A stretch of DNA of 64,000 nt, taken from the NCBI GenBank assembly GCA_963728195.1, contig CAVSIX010000004.1:53628-117627 (forward strand), written 5' to 3'. The stretch comes from Sva-07 sp963728195. Its GTDB lineage: Bacteria > Actinomycetota > Acidimicrobiia > Acidimicrobiales > Ilumatobacteraceae. A program made the translations under genes and the position numbers. This document shows, one piece after another, positions 42,912-51,571 of the stretch. The stretch's first letter is position 1. Every line of letters starts with the position of its first letter. The notes under the pieces are model-generated. The model had not been told where the DNA came from. It did not search any database and worked only from the letters and a program-made list of their open reading frames with translations.

Positions 42912-43382
42912 TCAGCTGGCGTCGGTGCTGGAGGTGTCGATCGCCTGACCGCCGGTCTGGTTGGAGCCCTGGCCGGAGGAGACCGCGATCTTGCGGGGCT
43001 GGGCTTGGGGCACCACGGGGATGCGCAGCGTCAGTACGCCGTCGGTGTAGTCGGCTTCGACGCCGTCGGCGTCGAGGCCTTCACCGAGGCTGACCTGGCG
43101 GCGGAAGGTGCCTTCGGGCCGTTCGTCGAAGTACACCCGATCGCCCTCTTCGCGCTGGTAGGAGCGCTCGGCGGTCACGGTGAGCACGTTGCGCTCGACG
43201 GAGATGTCGACCGAATCGGCGCTCACGCCGGGCAGATCGAGGTGAACCCAGACGTTGTCGCCGCGCCGGTAGGCGTCCATCGGCATCGGGCGTCCGGTTG
43301 GCGAGGCGCTGCGAGCGCTAGAGCCGAATGCCTGGTTGAACAGGCTGTCGAGTTCACGGAAGGGAGAGTTCTGAACGAGCAT
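42912..43382 (-). CDS. Small heat-shock protein (Hsp20/alpha-crystallin)
   Basis: The protein has 156 aa from ATG 43382, with AGGAGG 8 nt upstream. The N-terminus is PFRELDSLFNQAF. The alpha-crystallin domain spans about residues 35-130 (MDAYRRGDNVWVHLDLPGV; ERSYQREEGDRVYFDERPEGTFRRQV; ADYTDGVLTLRIPV). The C-terminal anchor motif is present as IPVVPQAQPRKI. It is an ATP-independent chaperone of the cytoplasm. It has a good housekeeping-type promoter overlapped by an inverted repeat, so stress-linked repression is plausible. Confidence 0.92.
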   Translation of the reverse strand: MLVQNSPFRELDSLFNQAFGSSARSASPTGRPMPMDAYRRGDNVWVHLDLPGVSADSVDISVERNVLTVTAERSYQREEGDRVYFDERPEGTFRRQVSLGEGLDADGVEADYTDGVLTLRIPVVPQAQPRKIAVSSGQGSNQTGGQAIDTSSTDAS

Positions 43383-43405
43383 GTCGGTTGCCTCCTGGAA
43401 GAAGG

Positions 43406-43458
43406 TGAGTGATGTGGATGACACTCATGACTTTACGCCCCCTCATCAAAGTTGACAA
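43406..43458 (-). promoter_or_regulatory. Hsp20 promoter with inverted repeat at the start site
   Basis: On the minus strand TTGTCA (43458-43453) and TAAAGT (43435-43430) are separated by 17 bp, close to consensus. TGAGTG/CACTCA arms (43406-43411 and 43422-43427, 10-nt spacer) fall at and after the predicted start site, a repressor position. It resembles but does not equal the HspR HAIR element. Confidence 0.7.
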
Positions 43459-43489
43459 CCAGTAACTCAGGATCGGGTCGCCGCCATGT

Positions 43490-44317
43490 TCAACCCCGTG
43501 AAACTCGTCCCTTCATCGTCACACTCGCGAGCCCGAAGCTGACGGTCATCAACGCCAGCGACGCGGCCGCGCCCTTGGCCAGCTTGTCCCATTCCCACCC
43601 CTCGGTGATCAGGCTGCGCAGTCCGTCGAGCACGTACGTGACCGGGTTGTACGTGGCGATCGTCTCGAGCCACCCGGTCAGTGCCTCTTGGGGCAGGAAC
43701 GACGTGGTGAGGAACGCGAAGGGGAAGAACAGGATGAAGCTGGAGTTGACCGCTGCGGGGTTGCCGGTCTTCAGTGCGATCGCATACGGAAAGCCGGCGA
43801 AGGCGAGGCCCCACATCGCGCCGTAGGCGATGAACACGACCATGCCGACGATGCCGGTCTCGAAGCTGACGCCGAGCACGAGGCCGAGCAGCAACACCGG
43901 GACGGTCAGCAGCACGATCGACACGATGTCGGCTGCCATCAGGCCCAGCAGCAGCATCGGGCGCCGGATCGGAGTGAGCAGGAGGCGGTCGAAGTAGCCG
44001 CTCTGGATGTCGGTGACGAGCGCGCTCGCCCGCGACACGCCGGTGACTGCGAACACGATGGCGACGGGGAGCTGGAACGCCTTGAAGTCGGTCACGGCGC
44101 CGCTCTGCTCGGCGAAGTCCTGCAGTGCGCCGATGTTGACGACGAAGAAGAACACCGGGACGATCAGGGCGGGAATGAAGAACTCCGGCTCGCGGAACAC
44201 CCCGCGAACCGATCGGCCGGCGATCGTCCAGAAGTCGTGGATCGCCGCAGCGCGACGCGCCAGCGGCTCGTACGGCGTCGGTTCGGCGGTCGCCGGTTGG
44301 GTCGCCACGTTGCTCAT
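43490..44317 (-). CDS. ABC-2 type transporter permease (DrrB-like)
   Basis: The protein has 275 aa from ATG 44317, overlapping the ATPase stop by 4 nt. It has six hydrophobic helices of the ABC-2 permease fold, beginning PEFFIPALIVPVFFFVV, with a characteristic GYFDRLLLTPIRR loop and a late amphipathic stretch LTGWLETIATYNPVTYVLDGLR. With the upstream DrrA-like ATPase it would be a drug or lipid exporter. The 65 nt between its end and the Hsp20 promoter show nothing else. Confidence 0.9.
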   Translation of the reverse strand: MSNVATQPATAEPTPYEPLARRAAAIHDFWTIAGRSVRGVFREPEFFIPALIVPVFFFVVNIGALQDFAEQSGAVTDFKAFQLPVAIVFAVTGVSRASALVTDIQSGYFDRLLLTPIRRPMLLLGLMAADIVSIVLLTVPVLLLGLVLGVSFETGIVGMVVFIAYGAMWGLAFAGFPYAIALKTGNPAAVNSSFILFFPFAFLTTSFLPQEALTGWLETIATYNPVTYVLDGLRSLITEGWEWDKLAKGAAASLALMTVSFGLASVTMKGRVSRG

Positions 44318-45303
44318 GATGCGATCTCCTGTGTCGTGCTGTCGGCGGGTTCGTCGGGCCGTTCGTCGTCGGCGAAGTGCGAGCCGGTGACCTGGAGGTA
44401 CACGTCGTCGAGCGTGGGGGTGCGCAGCGTCAGCGACCGCACCGGGACGCCGCACCCGTTCAACGCCACGGCGACCCGGGCGATCAAGCCGGCACCGTCC
44501 GTGGTCGCCACCGCCAGCTCGTTGTTGTGGATCTGTACGTCGGCGATGCCGTCGATCGCCCGCACGGCGTCGGCGGCGACCGCAGGGTCACCGTCGACCT
44601 CGGCCTGGATCAGGTCGGTGCCGATCTGGCGCTTCAACTCGGCCGGTGCCCCTTCCGCCTGGATGAGCCCGTTGGCGATGATGCCGACGCGGTCGGCGAG
44701 TTCGTCGGCCTCTTCGAGGTACTGCGTCGTCAGGAAGATCGTCATGCCGTGGTCACGGTTCAACCGGCGCACTTCGGCCCACACCGACGAGCGGCTCGCC
44801 GGGTCGAGCCCGGTGGTCGGCTCGTCGAGGAACAACACCTGCGGGCGGTGGATCAACGACATCGCCAGGTCGAGGCGACGCTTCATCCCGCCCGAGTACG
44901 ACTCGACGCGATCGTCGATCGCTGACCCGATGTCGACCAGCCCGATGACGTCGTCCATCCGCCGCGCGATGTCCGCCCCGGTCAGTCCGTAGAGCCGCCC
45001 TTGCAGGTGCAGCATTTCGCGCCCGGTCTGCTTGCCGTCGATCGACGAGTCCTGGAGGGCGACGCCGATCCGCAGCCGGATGTCGCCGGTCTGGGTGCCG
45101 ACGTCGTAGCCGCACACCGACGCCGTGCCCGAGGTGATGCCGAGCAGCGTGCAGAGCATCTTGACCGTCGTGGACTTGCCGGCCCCGTTCGGGCCGAGGA
45201 AGCCGTAGATCTCGCCGTAGGGCACGTCGAGGTCGATACCGGCGACCGCCTCGAAGTCGCCGAACGTTCGTCTGAGGCCCTGGGCCCGGATCGCTGAGGA
45301 CAT
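44314..45303 (-). CDS. ABC-2 type transporter ATPase (DrrA/daunorubicin-resistance type)
   Basis: The protein has 329 aa from ATG 45303. Walker A GPNGAGKST is near residue 37, signature YSGGMKRRLDLAMSL near 138, Walker B VLFLDEPTTGLDP near 160, and the C-terminal ~100-residue extension is typical of DrrA proteins (LRTPTLDDVYLQVTG). It pairs with the coupled permease for export; the cargo is unknown. Confidence 0.92.
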   Translation of the reverse strand: MSSAIRAQGLRRTFGDFEAVAGIDLDVPYGEIYGFLGPNGAGKSTTVKMLCTLLGITSGTASVCGYDVGTQTGDIRLRIGVALQDSSIDGKQTGREMLHLQGRLYGLTGADIARRMDDVIGLVDIGSAIDDRVESYSGGMKRRLDLAMSLIHRPQVLFLDEPTTGLDPASRSSVWAEVRRLNRDHGMTIFLTTQYLEEADELADRVGIIANGLIQAEGAPAELKRQIGTDLIQAEVDGDPAVAADAVRAIDGIADVQIHNNELAVATTDGAGLIARVAVALNGCGVPVRSLTLRTPTLDDVYLQVTGSHFADDERPDEPADSTTQEIAS

Positions 45304-45393
45304 GCCCGCCAGGATGCCGTCTCCCGACCCTGAACGGACGCGTACGGATACGTTGCGATCCTCCTGTCGGGGTCGGGTCCGGAAGGACCAGCG

Positions 45394-46092
45394 TCAGGCG
45401 TCGAGGCGGCCGTCGGTGATGTGGACGCTGCGGTCGCAGTAGTGCGTGATCCGCTCGTCGTGGGTGACGACGATCGCTGCCGTGCCGCGGGACTTCATCT
45501 CGTTGCGGATCAGTTCCATCACCTGCTCGCCGAGCTTGGTGTCGAGCGCCGACGTCGGTTCGTCGAACAACACCAGCGCAGGATCGTTCATCAGCGCCCT
45601 GCCGATCGCCACGCGTTGGCGCTGGCCGCCCGAGAGCTGCGAGGGCAGGTTCTTCGCTCGGTCGGCCAGGCCCAGCTCTTCGAGCAACTGGTCCGCTCGT
45701 TGCTTCGCTGCGCCGCCGGTGCGCTTGCCGAGTTCGTCGACGACCAGGAGGTTCTCGCGGGCGTTGAGGAACGGCACGAGGTTGACCGACTGGAACACGA
45801 AGCCGACCTTGTCCTGACGGAACTTGGTGAGCTCCTTCGAGTCGTGGCCGGAGATGTCCTCACCACCGACGACGATCGTGCCCTCCGTCGCCGACAAGAT
45901 GCCACCGGCGATCGAGCACAGCGTGGTCTTGCCGGAACCCGACGGGCCGACGAGCGCCACCATCTCGTCGCTGCCGAGCGTGAGCGTGGCGTGATCGAGC
46001 GCGATGACCTCGGAGCCGTCGCCCATCGTGTACACCTTGCGGACGTCGTTGAGCTGGAGCGCCGTCGACACGGCAGCCGGTGCAGTGGTCAT
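45394..46092 (-). CDS. MacB/LolD-type ABC transporter ATPase
   Basis: The protein has 232 aa from ATG 46092, which overlaps the permease stop by 4 nt. Walker A GPSGSGKTT is near residue 46, signature LSGGQRQRVAIGRAL near 148, Walker B LVLFDEPTSALD near 170, and the H-loop is ATHDE-like (VVTHDERI). It is third in a permease-permease-ATPase operon, so it probably drives one heterodimeric FtsX-type exporter. Confidence 0.92.
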   Translation of the reverse strand: MTTAPAAVSTALQLNDVRKVYTMGDGSEVIALDHATLTLGSDEMVALVGPSGSGKTTLCSIAGGILSATEGTIVVGGEDISGHDSKELTKFRQDKVGFVFQSVNLVPFLNARENLLVVDELGKRTGGAAKQRADQLLEELGLADRAKNLPSQLSGGQRQRVAIGRALMNDPALVLFDEPTSALDTKLGEQVMELIRNEMKSRGTAAIVVTHDERITHYCDRSVHITDGRLDA

Positions 46093-47192
46093 GAGGTGGT
46101 TCCGATCGCAGAGGCGGGATCGACGCGTAACACGCGCCGCAGGGAGAACGAGCAGCCGAGCACGGCGGCCACCAACAGCAGCGCCGTGCTGAGGATGATG
46201 CGGCCCGGGGTGATCAGCAGCGGGATCGAGCCGGGGGGCAGCAGGAGATCGAGGACCACGACGAGCGTGCCGGCGACGAACGCAGCGATCGCGGTGACGA
46301 CCACGGCCTGCGCAACCAGGCCGGCGAAGATCGTCGAGGACTTCGCACCGAGCGCTTTGAGCACGCCGTACAGGCTCGTGCGTTCGACGGTCAACAGTGC
46401 GAAGAAGAGCCCGATGACCACCAGTGCGATGGCGACGGTCACGCCGATGATCTGGTTGAACGTCGCACTCTGCTCGGACACGCCGGGGATGGCGTCGATC
46501 GCCTCGTCGATCGTGAACGACTCGGTTGCGCCGTCGGTTGCTGCGTCGATCGCCGCCGGCAGATCGCTGGTGTCGCCGCGCACGACCAATGCCTGCCACA
46601 CGTCGGGGCCGAGTTGTGCATCCGGCCGGTTCTCGCTGAGTACCTCTCGCCACGTGTCGGGCGACGCCCACAGGCTCGCTTGTCCGTTGAAGGTCGTGTC
46701 GCTCACGAAGCCCGCGATCTCGATCGGCGAGCGGGCGGGACCGAGTTCGATCACCATGCCGACCTCGACGCCGTCGGCCTCGAGCACGTCGTCGGCCCAG
46801 GCCTGGCCCGGCGGCGGTGCGTCCGGCACACCGGTCGGGGCGATCTCGTAGCCGAACAGCGCGACGCCGGCCAGATCCCGCGGGCCCTTGCCGGGGATGC
46901 GGGCGCCGAGTTGCACGTTGCCGATGCCGCCGACCTCGGTGACGCCGTCGACGTTCTCGACCGCGGCGCGCGTCTGCGGTTCGATGCGGCTGCGCACGAA
47001 CGAGGCCTGGGCGGTGTCGGAGTACACGATGGCGTCGACGTCCTGTGCCCGCAGCGCTCCGGTCGACGAGGCGATCAAGCCGTCGAGCAGGCCGCCGAGG
47101 AACATCAGCAGGATGGCGATCAAGGTGAGGATCACCGCTGCGGTGGCGAACCGCCCGGGGCGACGACGCAGTTCGATCAAGGCGAGCTTCAC
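46089..47192 (-). CDS. FtsX/MacB-type ABC permease, second subunit
   Basis: The protein has 367 aa from GTG 47192, overlapping both neighbours by 4 nt. One N-terminal helix (FATAAVILTLIAILLMFLGG) is followed by a MacB-PCD-like extracytoplasmic domain (about residues 40-240) and three C-terminal helices with FtsX-type sequence (ERTSLYGVLKALGAKSSTI). It would form a heterodimer with the upstream permease. Confidence 0.9.
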   Translation of the reverse strand: MKLALIELRRRPGRFATAAVILTLIAILLMFLGGLLDGLIASSTGALRAQDVDAIVYSDTAQASFVRSRIEPQTRAAVENVDGVTEVGGIGNVQLGARIPGKGPRDLAGVALFGYEIAPTGVPDAPPPGQAWADDVLEADGVEVGMVIELGPARSPIEIAGFVSDTTFNGQASLWASPDTWREVLSENRPDAQLGPDVWQALVVRGDTSDLPAAIDAATDGATESFTIDEAIDAIPGVSEQSATFNQIIGVTVAIALVVIGLFFALLTVERTSLYGVLKALGAKSSTIFAGLVAQAVVVTAIAAFVAGTLVVVLDLLLPPGSIPLLITPGRIILSTALLLVAAVLGCSFSLRRVLRVDPASAIGTTS

Positions 47193-48334
47193 GACCCGAC
47201 CCCCTGTCCGGTGGTCGCTTCGATCGGGTCGATGGCGAGCACCCGGCGGGCGGCGACGAGCGAGCTGGCGACGCCGAGCCCGAGCAGCAGCACCGACCAG
47301 AACACGACGGCGCCGGTCTCGAAGTTCAGCGCGATGCCGCCGAGTGCGCCCTGGGAGAGCGGGAAGTACAGCAGCGTGCCGATGAGGAGGCCGGCGCTGA
47401 TGATCACGACGACCTGGATCAACAGCGACGACACCAGCCGACCCGCAGGTGCACCGATCGCTCGGAGCAGCGTCAGCGAGTTCGCTTTCTGGAACGTGAC
47501 GATCAGGAAGAACAGCCCGGTCACGCACGGCACGACGAGGCCGTAGAGCAGGAAGATGATGTTGAACGACTGTTGCACCTGGGCGACGCCGGGTGTCTGC
47601 GCGGCGGCGTCCTCGCGGGTCAGTGCATCGAGGTCGAGTGACTGTTCGTTGATCGACGTGACGGTCTCGTCGGGGGTGAATCCCTCGGCCGGGATCACGC
47701 CGAGGACGTTCGGCAACGGGGTGCCGGCATCGGGGTTCACGCTGGCGACCGCATCGACGTAGGTGCCGTACGAGGCGAACAGCGTCGGCGCCACGTTGAG
47801 CTGCGCGTTGGCGGCGATGCCGACGATCTCGATCTTCTTGCCGCCGGGCAACAGCGTGACGCTCTCGCCGATGTCGTAGCCGAGTCGCACGTCGGCGTCG
47901 CTGACCACCGCCTCGTCGTCGCTCGTCGGGAGGCGCCCCTCGATCACGTCGGTCGGTGCGCCGATGCCGTTGCCGTCCGGGCCGAGTTCGTAGCCGATGA
48001 TCGTGGTGTCGAACGTGTCGCCGTCGTCGTTGCCGCTGGGCTGGCCGGTGAACGTGCCCTGGCCGATCCGTCCGACCTCACCGGTGCCGGGTGCGGTGCG
48101 CACCTGCTCCTCCATCTGCGGCGTGATCACGCTGCCCTGGATCACGCGTTGGCCGTCGACGCTGTAGACGAGCACGGGTGCGCTCTGCTCGCGGATGGCT
48201 CCGATGAAGCCGGTGATCAATCCGTTCTGCAGCGATTGCTGGAAGAGGATGAGGAAGACCAGGAGCGCGATCGCAGCGATCAGCAGCGCGAAGCGCACCT
48301 TGGCGCGTGCCATTTCCTTGAACGCGAGAAACAT
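47189..48334 (-). CDS. FtsX/MacB-type ABC permease, first subunit
   Basis: The protein has 381 aa from ATG 48334. The N-terminal helix begins VRFALLIAAIALLVFLILFQQSL; the large exterior domain spans about residues 45-250. The C-terminal helices follow the FtsX landmark TFQKANSLTLLRAIGAPAGRL and end near VLAIDPIEAT. It is first in the operon, with 4-nt overlaps through to the ATPase. A divergent promoter region of about 150 nt separates it from the F420 enzyme at 48485. Confidence 0.9.
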   Translation of the reverse strand: MFLAFKEMARAKVRFALLIAAIALLVFLILFQQSLQNGLITGFIGAIREQSAPVLVYSVDGQRVIQGSVITPQMEEQVRTAPGTGEVGRIGQGTFTGQPSGNDDGDTFDTTIIGYELGPDGNGIGAPTDVIEGRLPTSDDEAVVSDADVRLGYDIGESVTLLPGGKKIEIVGIAANAQLNVAPTLFASYGTYVDAVASVNPDAGTPLPNVLGVIPAEGFTPDETVTSINEQSLDLDALTREDAAAQTPGVAQVQQSFNIIFLLYGLVVPCVTGLFFLIVTFQKANSLTLLRAIGAPAGRLVSSLLIQVVVIISAGLLIGTLLYFPLSQGALGGIALNFETGAVVFWSVLLLGLGVASSLVAARRVLAIDPIEATTGQGVGS

Positions 48335-48484
48335 CGTGTGGAGACCTCGCGCAGGACGTTAGCGACAAGTGGCACGAACCGGCCCTCAACTTCCGGTGGT
48401 CGGTCCGTGATCCTCACCTGGTCGGTCGTGCGGCCCGTGCCCGAGCCGTTGGCGCCGTCGCCGGCTCCGTGGGAAGCTGCTCGC

Positions 48485-49483
48485 ATGACGTATCCGGTCG
48501 CGCTGTACTTGCAGGACGCCCACGACATCCGCCAGGGGATCGAACTCGTGCGATACGCCGAGGAGAATGGATTCGATGCCGTCTGGCAGGCGGACAGCCG
48601 GCTCGTGCGTGACGCCGTGGTGCCGATGGCGGCGTTCGCGGCGAGCACCGAGCGGATCAAGGTCGGCTCCGGCGTCATCGACATCTGGACGCGCAACGCG
48701 GCGCGGCTCGCATCGACGTTCTCCACGCTCGACGACCTCGCACCGGGGCGGATGATCTGCGGGCTCGGGGCGTGGTGGGATCCGCTCGCATCGAAGGTCG
48801 GCGTCGATCGCAGCCGCCCGCTGAAGGTGATGCGCGAGGTGGTCGAGGCGGTTCGGGGACTGCTCGCCAACGAGACGGTGACCGTCGACGGCTATCACGT
48901 CCGCCTCGACGGCGTGGAACTCGACTACGTGTACCAGGAGCGCCGGCCGAAGGACGTGCCGATCTACGTCGGCGCCACCGGCATGCAGATGATGGAGTTG
49001 ACCGGCGAGATCGCCGATGGAGCGGTGCTCAACTATCTCGTGTCGCCGAGCTACAACGTCGGTGCGCTCGAGGCGCTCGAGCGCGGCGCCGCCAAGGTCG
49101 GTCGGACCATCGACGACATCGACCGGCCGCAGCTGATCGTCTGTTCGGTCGACGACGACCGCCAGGCCGCACTCGACGGCGCCCGCCTCCTCGTGACGCA
49201 GTACCTCGGCCAGCAGCCGCACATCATGAAGGCCTCGGGCGTGCCCCAGGAACTGCTCGACGACATCGGCAAGGTGCTCACCTGGCCCGCCACCCACGAC
49301 GAGGTGGTCGCGGCGAGCCGGCTCGTGCCCGACGAGATCGTGCAGATGATCACCGCATCGGGCACTCCCGACGAGGTGCGGGCGAAGGTCGACGAGTACG
49401 TCGCATCGGGATGCACCTGCCCGATCCTGTATCCCCTCGCCGACGACGTCCATCTGATGATCGACACGTTCGCCCGCAACTAG
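48485..49483 (+). CDS. LLM-class F420-dependent oxidoreductase, methylene-H4MPT-reductase-like
   Basis: The protein has 332 aa from ATG 48485. The luciferase-like barrel is recognisable by MTYPVALYLQDAHDIRQG, GFDAVWQADSRLVRDAVVPMAA, the IKVGSGVIDIWTRNAA strand, APGRMICGLGAWWDPLA near residue 95, and PIYVGATGMQMMELTGEIADG near 160. It resembles the 5,10-methylenetetrahydromethanopterin reductase-like subgroup. Its stop codon TAG contributes to the -10 of the following gene. Confidence 0.88.
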   Translation: MTYPVALYLQDAHDIRQGIELVRYAEENGFDAVWQADSRLVRDAVVPMAAFAASTERIKVGSGVIDIWTRNAARLASTFSTLDDLAPGRMICGLGAWWDPLASKVGVDRSRPLKVMREVVEAVRGLLANETVTVDGYHVRLDGVELDYVYQERRPKDVPIYVGATGMQMMELTGEIADGAVLNYLVSPSYNVGALEALERGAAKVGRTIDDIDRPQLIVCSVDDDRQAALDGARLLVTQYLGQQPHIMKASGVPQELLDDIGKVLTWPATHDEVVAASRLVPDEIVQMITASGTPDEVRAKVDEYVASGCTCPILYPLADDVHLMIDTFARN

Positions 49484-49486
49484 GTT
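49481..49486 (+). promoter_or_regulatory. -10 box TAGGTT built on the upstream stop codon
   Basis: The TAG stop of the F420 enzyme gene (49481-49483) is the first half of TAGGTT, which ends 7 nt before the ATG at 49494. A leaderless start from inside the upstream gene end is indicated; no ribosome site is present. Confidence 0.5.
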
Positions 49487-49493
49487 CGGTGCG

Positions 49494-50162
49494 ATGCGAA
49501 TCACGTTGCCATCCGGAACCGAAGCCGAGATCGCCGAGCCGTCCGACACCGACGACGCCTCCTCGACGATGGGGCTGGTGATCACCCCCGACATCTTCGG
49601 GCTGCGTCCGTTGTTCGACGACATGGTCGCTCGCCTCGCGTCGGTGTGGTCGATGACGGTCTGCGCCGTCGAGCCGTTCCCGGGACTCGATCTGGGCGAC
49701 GACGTCGAACCGCGATTCGCCGCCGTGCCGAACCTCGACGACGATGCGCACCTGCGCGACCTCCTCGAGGCCGCTGATGCGACCGGATGCGAGCGAGTCG
49801 GTCTCCTCGGTTTCTGCATGGGTGGCATGTACTGCTTCAAGGCGGCGCGCAGCGACCGGTTCGCGAGGATCGCGAGCTTCTACGGGATGATCCGCCTCCC
49901 CGACGCATGGAAAGGTCCTGGCCACGGCGAACCGCTCGATCATCTTGCTGCCGGACACCCCGACCGGGTGCTCGCGATCATCGGCGAACTCGACTCGTAC
50001 ACGCCGCCCGACGACGTGGTCGCGCTGGAGCGGACCGGTGTGAACGTGGTGCGCTATCCGGAGGCCGAGCACGGGTTCGCGCACGCCCCCGAGCGTCCGG
50101 CGCACCGTCCGGCCGACGCCGCCGACGCCTTCCAGCGAGCCCACACCTGGCTGACGACCTGA
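49494..50162 (+). CDS. Dienelactone hydrolase family protein
   Basis: The protein has 222 aa from ATG 49494. The alpha/beta-hydrolase fold has nucleophile Cys in GFCMGGMY near residue 105, acid Asp in GELDSYTPP near 162, and His in EAEHGFAHAP near 190, the DLH triad order Cys-Asp-His. The oxyanion Glu region is PDIFGLRPLFDD. It is cytoplasmic; it may open lactone rings in aromatic-acid degradation, but related proteins act on other esters. It is in line with the F420 enzyme but with its own apparent promoter. Confidence 0.88.
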   Translation: MRITLPSGTEAEIAEPSDTDDASSTMGLVITPDIFGLRPLFDDMVARLASVWSMTVCAVEPFPGLDLGDDVEPRFAAVPNLDDDAHLRDLLEAADATGCERVGLLGFCMGGMYCFKAARSDRFARIASFYGMIRLPDAWKGPGHGEPLDHLAAGHPDRVLAIIGELDSYTPPDDVVALERTGVNVVRYPEAEHGFAHAPERPAHRPADAADAFQRAHTWLTT

Positions 50163-50200
50163 CCAGTGCACCACTCCTGACCGCGACGCCGGGGAACGTT

Positions 50201-50225
50201 ACGCCTGGGGTCTGACCCCTGGCGT
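50201..50225. repeat. GGGGTCAGACCCC palindromic element, copy 2
   Basis: Same 25-nt element as 31753-31777, in inverse orientation, with core GGGGTC-T-GACCCC and ACGCC/GGCGT flanks. It sits between the convergent dienelactone hydrolase and Crp/Fnr genes, where a terminator is expected. Confidence 0.75.
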
Positions 50226-50229
50226 GACG

Positions 50230-50892
50230 TCAGCGGGCCCGGAGTTCGAGGCGATCGCGTTGGGTGATGCGGTAGTTGCGTTCGTTCTGTTGCAGCCATC
50301 CGAGCCGGATGAAGCTGGCAATGGCCTTGTTCACGCGTTCGCGTGACGCACCGACCATCCCGGCGAGTTCCTCCTGGGTGACGGGCAGCGTGAACTCGTC
50401 GGTGCCGTCGGCGAGTTCGAGGAGCCGCTTCGCTGTGCGTCCGGTGACGTCGAGGAACACCGAGTCGGCCAGCGCCTCGTCGGTCACCCGGATCCGCTGG
50501 GCGAGCAGGCGCACCACGTTCCAGAGCAACTTCGGGTTCTCGTCGAACAGCGCGAGCACCTGGGCGTACGGGATCGAGAGCACCGTCGTGGGTTCGAGCG
50601 CCCTCGCCATCGCAGAGCGGGGTCCGTCGTCGAGCATGCCCATCTCGCCGAACAGGTCGCCGCTCTCCATCAGCGCGACCACGCTCTCACGACGGTCGAT
50701 CGGGTTCGCGAGTGCGATGGCGAGCCGTCCGCGGAGCACCAGGTACAGCGCCTCGGGCGGATCACCCTCGTTGAACAGGACGTCGCCTCGGATGAGGTGG
50801 AGTTCGTGGCCGGCCGCCGCGAGCGCATTCAGAGCATCAGGCGAGGCATCGGCGAAGAAGTCGGTGCGGGCGAGGATCTCTTCATGAGCCAT
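50230..50892 (-). CDS. Crp/Fnr-family transcriptional regulator
   Basis: The protein has 220 aa from ATG 50892. The cyclic-nucleotide-binding domain (about residues 10-125) has GDVLFNEGDPPEALYLVLRGRL and SGDLFGEMGMLDDGPRSAMARA, the latter close to the cAMP phosphate-binding cassette (GE and R-A). The winged helix includes TQEELAGMVGASRERVNKAIASF. It is similar to GlxR-type global regulators. A TGACA-TC-TGTCA palindrome overlaps its start codon and may mediate autoregulation. Divergent from ispD. Confidence 0.9.
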   Translation of the reverse strand: MAHEEILARTDFFADASPDALNALAAAGHELHLIRGDVLFNEGDPPEALYLVLRGRLAIALANPIDRRESVVALMESGDLFGEMGMLDDGPRSAMARALEPTTVLSIPYAQVLALFDENPKLLWNVVRLLAQRIRVTDEALADSVFLDVTGRTAKRLLELADGTDEFTLPVTQEELAGMVGASRERVNKAIASFIRLGWLQQNERNYRITQRDRLELRAR

Positions 50893-50903
50893 GACATCTG
50901 TCA
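50892..50903. promoter_or_regulatory. CRP-like palindrome between crp and ispD
   Basis: TGACA-TC-TGTCA overlaps the start codon of the Crp/Fnr gene. It is shorter than the full TGTGA-N6-TCACA consensus, so this is a candidate operator only. Confidence 0.4.
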
Positions 50904-50923
50904 CGGTACTACCCTGCGCCGAT

Positions 50924-51571
50924 GTGCCCCCTGCCGAGCAGATCTGGACCATCGTGGTCGGTGGAGGCAGCGGTCGGCGCTTCGGTGCCACCAAACAGTA
51001 CGAGGTGCTGGGCGGCGAGCGTGTGATCGACCGTTCGGTCGCCGTGGCGCGCAAGGTGTCCGACGGCGTCGTGGTCGTTGTTCCGCCGCAGGACGCCGAG
51101 CGTGAAGGAGCGATCGCAGGCGGGGCGACACGTAGCGAATCCGTCCGCGCCGGACTGGCCGCCATCCCGCCGGATGCGACGATCATCTGCGTGCACGATG
51201 CGGCGCGTCCCCTCGCCAGTGTCGAGCTCTACCGACGCACGATCGCCGCGGTGAACGCCGGCGCCGACGCCGCGATCCCGGCGATCGCCGTGTCGGACAC
51301 GATCAAGGTGGTCGCAGATGGCGTCGTCGTGTCGACTCCCGACCGGGCATCGTTGGTCGCTGTGCAGACACCGCAGGCGTTCCGTGCCGGCGCACTGCGT
51401 ACGGCGCACGAACGCGGTGACGACGCCACCGACGACGCAGCACTCGTCGAGGCGCTCGGTGGTGTCGTCGCCGTGGTCGACGGCGAAGCGAGCAACCGCA
51501 AGATCACCGTACCCGACGACCTCGCCTGGGCCCGTCGACAGATCGTCACCGACGATGAGGAGCAGCCATGA
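50924..51571 (+). CDS. ispD: 2-C-methyl-D-erythritol 4-phosphate cytidylyltransferase IspD
   Basis: The protein has 215 aa. The start GTG 50924 lies 8 nt after TACCCT (50910-50915), indicating a leaderless mRNA. The CTP-binding loop is VVGGGSGRRFGATKQYEVLGG (begins residue 12); ICVHDAARPL, AIPAIAVSDTIK and VQTPQAFRAGAL are standard IspD blocks. It performs the third step of the non-mevalonate (MEP) isoprenoid pathway in the cytoplasm. The stop overlaps the ispF ATG, so the two pathway genes are coupled. Confidence 0.93.
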   Translation: MPPAEQIWTIVVGGGSGRRFGATKQYEVLGGERVIDRSVAVARKVSDGVVVVVPPQDAEREGAIAGGATRSESVRAGLAAIPPDATIICVHDAARPLASVELYRRTIAAVNAGADAAIPAIAVSDTIKVVADGVVVSTPDRASLVAVQTPQAFRAGALRTAHERGDDATDDAALVEALGGVVAVVDGEASNRKITVPDDLAWARRQIVTDDEEQP

